Part shown: positions 35,141-42,244 of the stretch, piece by piece
How positions within the stretch are numbered: the stretch's first letter is position 1
Layout: every line of letters begins with the position of its first letter
Assembly: GCF_003268815.1 (NCBI RefSeq)
Contig: NZ_QLSV01000007.1
Coordinates: 62,001 to 126,000, forward strand
DNA: 64,000 nt
Direction: 5' to 3'
Source: Flavobacterium lacus
Lineage (GTDB): Bacteria > Bacteroidota > Bacteroidia > Flavobacteriales > Flavobacteriaceae
Program-made: the position numbers and the translations under genes
Notes under the pieces: model-generated
The model's database searches: none
The model's input: only the letters and a program-made list of their open reading frames with translations
Told to the model about the DNA's origin: nothing

Positions 35141-35407
35141 TTATTTACTGTTTTCAGGATTGTGGCGTGAATTAAAAACGCGAATTATAAAAATGGTATT
35201 ATTTGAATATTGATAAAGTAATTTGAAATTGCCAACAATTATTCGTCGGCAATCATTTCGATATTCATCTAATTGAAATTGTTCTGCAAAAGTAATTTCT
35301 TTTGGAGCATTAATTAATCTAATCATCAATGATTTGGAAATATTGTTTTTTATTTTGTTCAAATCATTACGAGAATTCAAAGTCCAAAAAATCGAATAGT
35401 TATTCAT
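35141..35407 (-). CDS. RelE/ParE superfamily type II toxin
   Basis: With ATG at 35407 the protein has 88 residues (MNNYSIFWTLNSRNDLNKIK). The fold pattern fits RelE/ParE toxins: a first beta strand YSIFWT, helices with basic residues, EQFQLDEYRNDCRRIIVGNF and the terminal strands KLLYQYSNNTIFIIRVFNSR ending in HNPENSK. The Arg in RRIIVGNFKLLY is at the position of the conserved basic residue. The target (ribosome-dependent mRNA cleavage or gyrase) cannot be decided. Its start overlaps the end of the antitoxin gene by 8 bases (ATGAATAA), as usual in such pairs. Confidence 0.85.
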   Translation of the reverse strand: MNNYSIFWTLNSRNDLNKIKNNISKSLMIRLINAPKEITFAEQFQLDEYRNDCRRIIVGNFKLLYQYSNNTIFIIRVFNSRHNPENSK

Positions 35408-35720
35408 TGTACCAACTTTCAATCTCTTTTTCTAACTTTTCTTGACTTATTACTCTGTTGTTTTTAATGTCGTTTAGACCTTCTTCAACTTTGTTGTTAT
35501 AATCTGAAAGATTTAATGCTTTTCCATCTGCATCATAGCCAATGATTTTGTTTTCGGTTTCAGAAAGTATTTTCTCAGCCGGTTCTTCCACTAAAGATAA
35601 TGGAGGGTCAGAAGTTTCAAACTTATTTTCAATAATTTTTTGGATTGCAAGCAAGATGGTTTCATCTTCTACTTTGAGAATAAGGCGTATAATTTCTAAT
35701 TTAAGTTCATTTATATTCAT
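35400..35720 (-). CDS. Antitoxin of the RelE/ParE-type pair
   Basis: This 106-residue acidic protein precedes the toxin. An N-terminal helical region (INELKLEIIRLILKVEDETI) may carry DNA binding or dimerisation; a Pro-rich acidic linker (SDPPLSLVEEPAEK) and a C-terminal helix (VEEGLNDIKNNRVISQEKLE) would wrap the toxin. No standard Phd, RelB or ribbon-helix-helix motif is obvious. It has its own promoter box at 35741-35748 and is divergent from rlmN. The call rests mainly on position and size. Confidence 0.8.
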   Translation of the reverse strand: MNINELKLEIIRLILKVEDETILLAIQKIIENKFETSDPPLSLVEEPAEKILSETENKIIGYDADGKALNLSDYNNKVEEGLNDIKNNRVISQEKLEKEIESWYNE

Positions 35721-35740
35721 TGCAAAAAAAGTTTATATAT

Positions 35741-35748
35741 CAAAAATA
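35741..35748 (-). promoter_or_regulatory. Bacteroidetes -7 box for the toxin-antitoxin operon
   Basis: Minus-strand TATTTTTG matches TAnnTTTG, 21 bases before the antitoxin ATG. It lies 34 bases from the divergent rlmN box, so the two promoters share one small region. Confidence 0.5.
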
Positions 35749-35781
35749 CAAAACAAAATTATACAAATCGTCAAATTAACC

Positions 35782-35789
35782 TAAATTTG
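35782..35789 (+). promoter_or_regulatory. Bacteroidetes -7 box for rlmN, probable leaderless start
   Basis: TAAATTTG matches TAnnTTTG. Its last G is 5 bases before the A of the rlmN ATG at 35794, which places the expected transcription start at the start codon. Confidence 0.55.
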
Positions 35790-35793
35790 CACT

Positions 35794-36834
35794 ATGAATA
35801 CCACCAAAAAAGACATTCGGGCATTGACCAAAATACAACTGCGAGAATTTTTTGTTGCTCAAGGCGACAAAGCATTTCGTGGCAATCAAATCTATGAATG
35901 GTTATGGAGTAAGAAGGTCTATAACTTTGATGACATGACGAATATTTCGAAAGAAACCCGTCAAATGTTGGAAGACAATTTTGTCATCAACCACATCAAA
36001 GTCGATCAAATGCAACGCAGCGAAGACGGAACCGTGAAAAATGCCGTTCGTTTGTATGATGGTTTGGTGGTAGAAAGCGTTTTAATTCCAACCGCAACAC
36101 GAACAACAGCTTGTGTTTCCAGTCAAGTGGGTTGTAGTTTAGATTGTAATTTTTGTGCTACCGCTCGTTTAAAACGAATGAGGAACCTCAATCCAGATGA
36201 AATTTACGATCAAGTGGTGGTCATTGATAACGAAAGCCGTTTATATTTTGACCGACCGCTTTCCAATATCGTTTTTATGGGAATGGGCGAACCGTTGATG
36301 AATTATAACAATGTCATTAAAGCCATCGAAATGATTACGTCGCCGGAAGGATTAGGGATGTCGCCCAAACGCATCACACTTTCCACTTCCGGAATTCCGA
36401 AAATGATAAAAAAAATGGCTGATGAAGAGGTGAAATTCAAATTAGCTGTTTCGCTGCATTCTGCAATTGATGAAATTCGTGCTGAAATCATGCCTTTTTC
36501 CAAAAGTTTTCCGCTGAAAGAATTGCGTCAAAGTTTAGAATATTGGTATCTAAAAACCAAAAGCAAAATCACCTATGAATACGTGGTTTGGAAAGGAATC
36601 AACGACGATAAAAAATCGATCGATGCATTGGTAAAATTTTGTAAATACGTGCCGTGCAAAGTTAATTTAATCGAATACAATCCTATTGATGACGGTATGT
36701 TTCAACAAGCTTCGGATGCTGCTTTGGATGAATATGTAAAAGCGTTAGACCAGATTGGCGTAATTGCCAAAGTACGCAGAAGTCGCGGAAAAGATATTGA
36801 TGCTGCTTGTGGCCAATTGGCAAATAAATCGTAA
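35794..36834 (+). CDS. rlmN: Dual-specificity 23S rRNA (A2503) and tRNA (A37) C2 methyltransferase
   Basis: RlmN is a radical-SAM enzyme that methylates C2 of adenosine 2503 in 23S rRNA and A37 in some tRNAs. The 346-residue protein has the iron-sulphur motif CSLDCNFC (C114, C118, C121, the C-x3-C-x2-C pattern), MGMGEPLMNYNNV, ITLSTSGIPKMIKKM and the catalytic cysteine near the end in DAACGQLANKS. The N-terminal RNA-binding helices (YEWLWSKKVYNFDDMTNISK) are present. Cfr-type resistance enzymes differ in detail; context and length support RlmN. Closed by the hairpin at 36836-36864. Confidence 0.96.
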   Translation: MNTTKKDIRALTKIQLREFFVAQGDKAFRGNQIYEWLWSKKVYNFDDMTNISKETRQMLEDNFVINHIKVDQMQRSEDGTVKNAVRLYDGLVVESVLIPTATRTTACVSSQVGCSLDCNFCATARLKRMRNLNPDEIYDQVVVIDNESRLYFDRPLSNIVFMGMGEPLMNYNNVIKAIEMITSPEGLGMSPKRITLSTSGIPKMIKKMADEEVKFKLAVSLHSAIDEIRAEIMPFSKSFPLKELRQSLEYWYLKTKSKITYEYVVWKGINDDKKSIDALVKFCKYVPCKVNLIEYNPIDDGMFQQASDAALDEYVKALDQIGVIAKVRRSRGKDIDAACGQLANKS

Positions 36835-36835
36835 T

Positions 36836-36864
36836 AAAAAAAGGTGCTCAAGGCACCTTTTTTT
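36836..36864. terminator. Bidirectional terminator between rlmN and the serine protease gene
   Basis: AAAAAAGGTGC and GCACCTTTTTTT form a ten-pair stem with a TCAAG loop and an A-run before, T-run after. It lies between two convergent genes and can serve both. Confidence 0.9.
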
Positions 36865-36880
36865 GTAATAATGTAGTGAT

Positions 36881-38404
36881 TTAATTCTTAACGAATAAAC
36901 CAGAAACTATCAATTCAGCAGGGATAGAAAATCCTATTCCTTCAACTCCGAAACCGGATACTTTTGCGTTAACAATGCCGATTAATTCACCCGATTTTTT
37001 TGTTAAGGCACCTCCGCTATTTCCACCGTTTACACTAGCATCTGTTTGAATAAAGTTGTTTTTATCAAACGTTCTTGTTCCGGATACAATTCCTTTTGTT
37101 AAAGATTGACCAAGCTCAACAGAAGTAGGTGTTCCAATTACAAAAATATCATCACCAATAATGTAGTTTTTTTCACTCGGAATTTGATAACAGTTCTTAA
37201 AATCTGCGTCGTCAAGTTTAATTAACGCCAAATCTAAATTTTCATTTTTACGGATTACTTTAGCGTTATATTCTTTTCCATTTCTATCAACAACAGTTAT
37301 TTTGTCTGTACTGGAAACAACGTGAAAATTTGTCACAACATAGCCATCTTTAGAAACTACGCAACCACTGCCGTGACCATTCTTCACTTTGATTGTAACA
37401 GTAGAGTTTAATGCATCTTCTAAGTTGTTGATTGGCAACGACTTGGTAAGAACCAACTGTTCGTAGTTGATTTTTTCTTCATTTTCTTTCTTAATAATGT
37501 CTCTGACTTCTTTGGCATCAAGAAATTTATAAAATGACTCAGTAATGGCATCTTCTACACTCATTCTCACAAAGTTCTCTGTTTTCATGGCAAATTCGCC
37601 AGACTCCGCTTTAAATGATTTTTTGTATTTTGATTGGTCATACAAATCATAAATCTCCCATTCAATATCAATTTTTGTTACAAGAAAATTCATGTATTGC
37701 CTAGCATAAATACTGTATACATCTTGAAACTCAACTTTTGTAATCTTAGAACTAATATAAAGCGTATTGGTTTTGCTTTTGAAAATAGTTTGTGTTGTAT
37801 CGATATAATTATTGTTTTTCAAAATTTCATCAACAGCCTCAGAGAATATAGAATTATTAAATTTAATATCTTCATCAAATACTTTAGATTCTTTAAATTT
37901 ATTCTTAGCTTTTTTGTAAGATCGATGTTTTGTCTTTTTTAATTTCACATCTTCTTTTTTTACATCAAAAGCGGTATTTTTTAGATAAATATATTTTTCA
38001 TCATCTGCTCTTTTTTTAATTTCTAAGCTACTTGCACTTACAGAAATTTCTTTTTTGTAATCATATGATTTTGGACCAATATCCATAAATGGAGGATAGA
38101 CTAATAATCCAAAAGGAACCCATGACATTATGTAAAGCGGTGATTTGCCTGTTTGGTAATGAATTTTGTAAGTTGGTTTGTAACCTTCCCTCTCTACTTT
38201 AATTTGTTGTACAGAAGCATTTCGTGGCATTTTTGTTACAACAGAAGAACCTGTTCCAGCCAATACATTATTTACATAAACTTTAGAATTAGCAGAACCT
38301 GTTTGAACAGTAACTTTTTGGTTTTTACTGTTAAGAATAGAGGCACAACTATTTAAAAACAATGTAGAAGTTAAAAGAAATAAATAAATGGTAATTTTTT
38401 TCAT
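36881..38404 (-). CDS. Lipoprotein with PEGA-like domain and DegP-like serine protease domain
   Basis: Start ATG at 38404 gives 507 residues and a lipoprotein signal (MKKITIYLFLLTSTLFLNSC); an earlier in-frame start 57 bases upstream is rejected because it would bury this signal. Residues about 35-90 resemble a PEGA domain (SKVYVNNVLAGTGSSVVTKM, REGYKP) and about 130-310 is an unrecognised middle. The C-terminal trypsin-like domain (about 330-505) keeps the triad: GYVVTNFHVV (His), NLDLALIKLDD (Asp), QTDASVNGGNSGG (Ser), ending in GIGFSIP. There is no PDZ domain. It is likely anchored in the periplasm facing side and acts in envelope quality control, by analogy only. Confidence 0.88.
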   Translation of the reverse strand: MKKITIYLFLLTSTLFLNSCASILNSKNQKVTVQTGSANSKVYVNNVLAGTGSSVVTKMPRNASVQQIKVEREGYKPTYKIHYQTGKSPLYIMSWVPFGLLVYPPFMDIGPKSYDYKKEISVSASSLEIKKRADDEKYIYLKNTAFDVKKEDVKLKKTKHRSYKKAKNKFKESKVFDEDIKFNNSIFSEAVDEILKNNNYIDTTQTIFKSKTNTLYISSKITKVEFQDVYSIYARQYMNFLVTKIDIEWEIYDLYDQSKYKKSFKAESGEFAMKTENFVRMSVEDAITESFYKFLDAKEVRDIIKKENEEKINYEQLVLTKSLPINNLEDALNSTVTIKVKNGHGSGCVVSKDGYVVTNFHVVSSTDKITVVDRNGKEYNAKVIRKNENLDLALIKLDDADFKNCYQIPSEKNYIIGDDIFVIGTPTSVELGQSLTKGIVSGTRTFDKNNFIQTDASVNGGNSGGALTKKSGELIGIVNAKVSGFGVEGIGFSIPAELIVSGLFVKN

Positions 38405-38516
38405 AAAATTGTGGTTTTTATATTTTGTCAAAGAAATAAAAAATTTACAATAAAACAACATCTTACAGAATTAATTTCAAAGTAGTTTTAAGTAGTATAA
38501 ACTTACTTGAATCAAG

Positions 38517-38547
38517 TTGTGATTTTCTAACTTTCTAACTATCTTTG
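38517..38547 (+). promoter_or_regulatory. Promoter of the polyprenyl synthase gene
   Basis: TTG at 38517-38519 and TATCTTTG at 38540-38547 are 20 bases apart, matching both Bacteroidetes promoter elements. The ATG at 38555 is only 7 bases after the box, so the leader is very short. Confidence 0.6.
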
Positions 38548-38554
38548 AGCTTTC

Positions 38555-39535
38555 ATGAAAATCACCGAGCAAATTAAGCAACCCATCGTTAAAGAGATGG
38601 AACTTTTTGAAAAAAAGTTCTATGACTCGATGTCTTCTAAAGTAGCGTTGCTTAATAGAATCACTTATTACATTGTAAATCGAAAAGGAAAACAAATGCG
38701 TCCGATGTTTGTTTTCTTAACCGCCAAAATGGTTTCAAACGGTTTGATAAACGAACGAACTTATCGTGGTGCATCGGTAATCGAATTGATTCACACGGCA
38801 ACTTTAGTTCACGATGATGTGGTGGATGACAGTAACCGTCGTCGTGGATTTTTCTCGATTAATGCCTTATGGAAAAATAAAATTGCCGTTTTAGTAGGCG
38901 ATTTTTTATTGTCTAAAGGATTATTGCTTTCGATTGATAATAACGATTTTGATTTACTTAAAATCATTTCTGTTGCCGTTCGCGAAATGAGTGAAGGCGA
39001 ATTACTCCAAATTGAAAAAGCCCGTCGATTAGATATTACCGAAGACATTTATTACGAAATCATCCGTCAAAAAACCGCTACGTTAATTGCCGCTTGTTGT
39101 TCTCTTGGTGCTTGTTCAGTTTTGCCTGAAAATCAAGAAGTGGTTGAAAGAATGCGAAAATTTGGTGAACTTATCGGAATGGCTTTTCAAATCAAAGATG
39201 ATTTATTTGATTATACCGACGAAGCCATCGGCAAACCAACCGGTATTGATATCAAAGAGCAAAAAATGACGCTTCCTCTAATTTATGTTTTAAATAATTG
39301 TACTTCAAAGGAAAAAAGTTGGCTCATTAATTCCATCAAAAATCATAATAAAGACAAAAAACGAGTCAAAGAAGTCATTACTTTTGTAAAAAGCAACCAC
39401 GGTTTGGACTATGCTGAGCAAAAAATGATTCAATTTCAACAAGAAGCATTGCCGCTTTTAGATAGTTTCCCGTCATCCGCATACAAAGAAGCATTGGTTT
39501 TAATGGTGAATTATGTGATTGAAAGGAAGAAGTAG
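38555..39535 (+). CDS. Polyprenyl diphosphate synthase (trans, all-E type)
   Basis: This 326-residue enzyme condenses isopentenyl diphosphate onto an allylic starter, giving the side chain of menaquinone. Both aspartate-rich motifs are present: LVHDDVVDDSNRRRG (first DDxxD) and QIKDDLFDYTDEA (second DDxxD), plus GKQMRPMFVFLTAK with the substrate-binding Lys/Arg and the KTATLIAACCSLGA region. Product length cannot be read reliably; octaprenyl or solanesyl synthases are the common annotation. It stands alone. Confidence 0.93.
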   Translation: MKITEQIKQPIVKEMELFEKKFYDSMSSKVALLNRITYYIVNRKGKQMRPMFVFLTAKMVSNGLINERTYRGASVIELIHTATLVHDDVVDDSNRRRGFFSINALWKNKIAVLVGDFLLSKGLLLSIDNNDFDLLKIISVAVREMSEGELLQIEKARRLDITEDIYYEIIRQKTATLIAACCSLGACSVLPENQEVVERMRKFGELIGMAFQIKDDLFDYTDEAIGKPTGIDIKEQKMTLPLIYVLNNCTSKEKSWLINSIKNHNKDKKRVKEVITFVKSNHGLDYAEQKMIQFQQEALPLLDSFPSSAYKEALVLMVNYVIERKK

Positions 39536-39748
39536 GGAATGTGGCAATGACATAATTAGCCCATAAATAAATTTTATTTTTTAACTTGTTGATAGTCAAT
39601 TTATTGCCTTAATAATTGACAAATTGCTATTTTCCCATGCAACCTTTTTCAAACTTCATTCGTCTATACCAATAGAATCTGAATTTAAACTGATTGTCAA
39701 ATTTATTTAACCATTTACCGATTACCTTTTGCCAATTACCTTAAAAAA

Positions 39749-40309
39749 ATGAAAGTTATCAACTTACATCAAGACGAGAAAAGCACAATCCGATTGGCTG
39801 TCGAAAATAACCGGCATGCTCAACATCAGATTTACACAAAATTTTCGCCAAAAATGTTGGGCGTTTGCAGACAATATATTAAGGATTTGCAACAGGCCGA
39901 AGATGTCATGATTACCGCTTTTATGAAAGTTTTTTCAAGTTTAAAAAATTTTGAGCACAAAGGCAGTTTTGAGGGCTGGATTCGAAGAATTATGGTCAAT
40001 GAATCAATTTCATTTATTAGAGTTCAAAAGCAAGTGAAATTTATAGAAGACGAAACGTTTTTTGAAGAACGGTATAACGATATAGAAAGCAAATTTTCGG
40101 TTGATGATATTCAGTTTCTCATTGATAGTTTGCCGGATGGATACAAGATGGTTTTTAATCTCTACGCTATCGAAGGTTATAAACATCAGGAAATTGCCGA
40201 AATGTTAGGTATAAACGAAGGAACGTCAAAATCGCAATTATCACACGCCAGAAAGATGCTTCAAAATCAGATTAACAAGTTAAAGAATTATGAAAATGGA
40301 ACCGAATAA
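39749..40309 (+). CDS. ECF-type RNA polymerase sigma factor
   Basis: This 186-residue sigma-70 family protein has regions 2 and 4 only, with a long linker between. Region 2: FSPKMLGVCRQYIKDLQQAE and DVMITAFMKVFSSLKNFEHK with GSFEGWIRRIMVNESISFIR. Region 4: LPDGYKMVFNLYAIEGYKHQEIAEMLG (two parts of one segment) and NEGTSKSQLSHARKMLQ, the promoter-recognition helix-turn-helix. It belongs to the large class of Bacteroidetes ECF factors. The next gene overlaps by 20 bases and looks like its membrane-bound regulator. Confidence 0.92.
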   Translation: MKVINLHQDEKSTIRLAVENNRHAQHQIYTKFSPKMLGVCRQYIKDLQQAEDVMITAFMKVFSSLKNFEHKGSFEGWIRRIMVNESISFIRVQKQVKFIEDETFFEERYNDIESKFSVDDIQFLIDSLPDGYKMVFNLYAIEGYKHQEIAEMLGINEGTSKSQLSHARKMLQNQINKLKNYENGTE

Positions 40310-40973
40310 TATAGAAAAACAAATCAAAGAAAAGTTGAATCAGCGAGAGATTCAGCCTTCTCAAAATGCTTGGGATCGTTTGGATGCGATGCTTTCGGTA
40401 GAAGAACAAAAACCGAAACGAAGTTATAAATGGCTTTCTATTGCTGCTATTTTTATGGGATTCACATTGATTGGGATTTTTATGATAAATCAAAGTAATT
40501 CAGTTGAAAATACAACTCCAACGAAAGAAATTGTTTTTGAAAATGAAATCAAAAATGTTGAAAACCAGAATGAAATCGAAAATAATTTTTCAACTAGAGT
40601 AACTAATGAAGATGTTGTTACAGTAATTCAAGCAAAGAAAAATCCGAAAGAAAATCCCATTGTAATTAATCCAAAGAAAGATTTTTTATTAGATAATCAT
40701 TCCAACAAAAAAGAAGCAATTGTTGAAAATCAATCAAAAAAATCAACGAATAAATATACTACTGCCGAATCACTTTTAGCTGAAATTGAAACCGGCGAAA
40801 AGATGGAAGTTCCCAATATTTCAAAAAAACCATCTGTCAAAGTAGATGCAAATGCGTTACTTTCTTCGGCAGAAAAAGAAGTAGATGAATCATTTAGAGA
40901 TAAAGTTATTCAATCAATAAATAAAAAATACAATTCGGTAAAGTCAACCTTGGCGAATCGAAATTACGAGTAA
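40290..40973 (+). CDS. Single-helix membrane protein, probable anti-sigma partner
   Basis: This 227-residue protein has a cytoplasmic N-terminal part of about 45 residues (NNIEKQIKEKLNQREIQPSQ, NAWDRLDAMLSVEEQKP), a transmembrane helix near 48-68 (LSIAAIFMGFTLIGIFMINQ), and a periplasmic, charged, repetitive tail with no known domain. The N-terminal pattern PSQNAWDRLD is common in Bacteroidetes proteins that follow an ECF sigma gene. By overlap with the sigma gene (20 bases) it is probably its anti-sigma factor, without a classical zinc-binding motif. No FecR domain is seen. Confidence 0.7.
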   Translation: MKMEPNNIEKQIKEKLNQREIQPSQNAWDRLDAMLSVEEQKPKRSYKWLSIAAIFMGFTLIGIFMINQSNSVENTTPTKEIVFENEIKNVENQNEIENNFSTRVTNEDVVTVIQAKKNPKENPIVINPKKDFLLDNHSNKKEAIVENQSKKSTNKYTTAESLLAEIETGEKMEVPNISKKPSVKVDANALLSSAEKEVDESFRDKVIQSINKKYNSVKSTLANRNYE

Positions 40974-41010
40974 AAACAATCAAATAACGAACAGTTAAAT
41001 TTTAAAAATT

Positions 41011-42123
41011 ATGCAAAAAATTATTCTTTATGCAGCAGTATTGCTATGCACGTTAGTTACCCAAATGTATGGTCAGGAAACATTTGATGAAAGAGCAAAA
41101 AACATTTCGGAAAACATTAAAAAAATCACGAATCAGGAAAAAGAAGCTCTTAAGCAAGAGGTAGAAGACATCAACAAATTAGTAGAAAACGGAACCATTA
41201 CAGCTGAAAAAGCGGATGCTGAAAAACTAAAAGCAGCTCAAGTGAGAGCTAAAAACATTGAAGAAAAAGTAGCTGTAGAAGAAGCAAAATTACAAGAATT
41301 AGTTAAAGATGCTGTTGATGGAAAAATTAATTATTCAAAAGAAAAAGAAAAATGGGGAACCACCATCATTTTAGGATCAAATTCTAACGATTCAATAGGT
41401 GAAAATCACACAGAAATTAGTATTGGTTCCATGAAAGTATATAAAGGCGAAAAAGATAAATTCAAAAGAAATTCTAAACGAACGACTTCTCAATTTGTGT
41501 TTGCCTTTGGATTGAATAACTTGGTTACAGATGGTGATACCGGCTCCTTAGAAGACAGTGATTACCGTGTTTGGGGTTCTCATTTCTACGAATGGGGAGT
41601 AACTTATAACACCAGAATCTTCAAAAACAATAATTTGTTGCATGCCAAATACGGTTTGTCTTTGATGTACAACAATTTGCGTCCGACTGACAACCGTTAC
41701 TTCGCGAAAAATGGCGAACAAACCAATTTAGAAGAATTTGATTTGAATTTAAAAGAAAGTCGTTTTAGAAATGTAAGTTTGGTTTTACCACTTCATTTAG
41801 AGTTCGATTTTACCCCTAAATCAGTCAAAGAAAATGGTGATACTCGATTTAGAACGCATAAAAGTGTTCGTCTTGGAATTGGAGGTTATGCCGGTTTTAA
41901 CATCAAATCGAAACAAATTCTAAAATTCAATGAAGATGATGTTCGTGTTAAAGTAAAAGAAAAGGGCGATTTCAACACCTCGGATTTTACCTATGGTTTG
42001 TCAACCTATATCGGTTATCGTGCTACAAGTTTGTATCTGAAATATGACTTAAATCCGATGTTTAAAAACAATACAGTCGAGCAAAATAATATTTCATTAG
42101 GTTTGCGTTTCGATTTCAATTAA
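41011..42123 (+). CDS. Hypothetical outer-membrane protein with coiled coil and beta-barrel
   Basis: This 370-residue protein has signal peptide MQKIILYAAVLLCTLVTQMY (cleavage near YGQ). Residues about 25-100 are a strong coiled coil (KAADAEKLKAAQVRAKN type). From about 120 the sequence alternates in the manner of an eight- to twelve-stranded barrel (SFVFAFGLNNLVT, SHFYEWGVTYNTRIFKNNN, LYLKYDLNPMF) and ends with SLGLRFDFN, an aromatic C-terminus as in outer-membrane proteins. It is 37 bases after the anti-sigma-like gene, so it is likely part of the sigma operon. Function unknown. Confidence 0.75.
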   Translation: MQKIILYAAVLLCTLVTQMYGQETFDERAKNISENIKKITNQEKEALKQEVEDINKLVENGTITAEKADAEKLKAAQVRAKNIEEKVAVEEAKLQELVKDAVDGKINYSKEKEKWGTTIILGSNSNDSIGENHTEISIGSMKVYKGEKDKFKRNSKRTTSQFVFAFGLNNLVTDGDTGSLEDSDYRVWGSHFYEWGVTYNTRIFKNNNLLHAKYGLSLMYNNLRPTDNRYFAKNGEQTNLEEFDLNLKESRFRNVSLVLPLHLEFDFTPKSVKENGDTRFRTHKSVRLGIGGYAGFNIKSKQILKFNEDDVRVKVKEKGDFNTSDFTYGLSTYIGYRATSLYLKYDLNPMFKNNTVEQNNISLGLRFDFN

Positions 42124-42150
42124 AATTTGTTTGAGTTAATATACATTTGT

Positions 42151-42186
42151 TTAAAGGTGTTTCATTTTGAAGCACCTTTTTTTTAT
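42151..42186 (+). terminator. Terminator after the outer-membrane protein gene
   Basis: AAAGGTG-TTTC and GAAGCACCTTT pair over about eleven positions (one wobble) with an ATTTT loop, followed by a run of T. It lies inside the longer reading frame of dnaG and so supports the later dnaG start. Confidence 0.85.
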
Positions 42187-42244
42187 TTTTAATTCCTTAT
42201 TTTTAAAAACTGAATTGTACTTTTACAAGCTACTAAAAACACCA

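Noticed and set aside
42167-42244. Longer N-terminus for DnaG
   Set aside because: The added codons lie inside the terminator of the preceding gene and have no match in the primase family.
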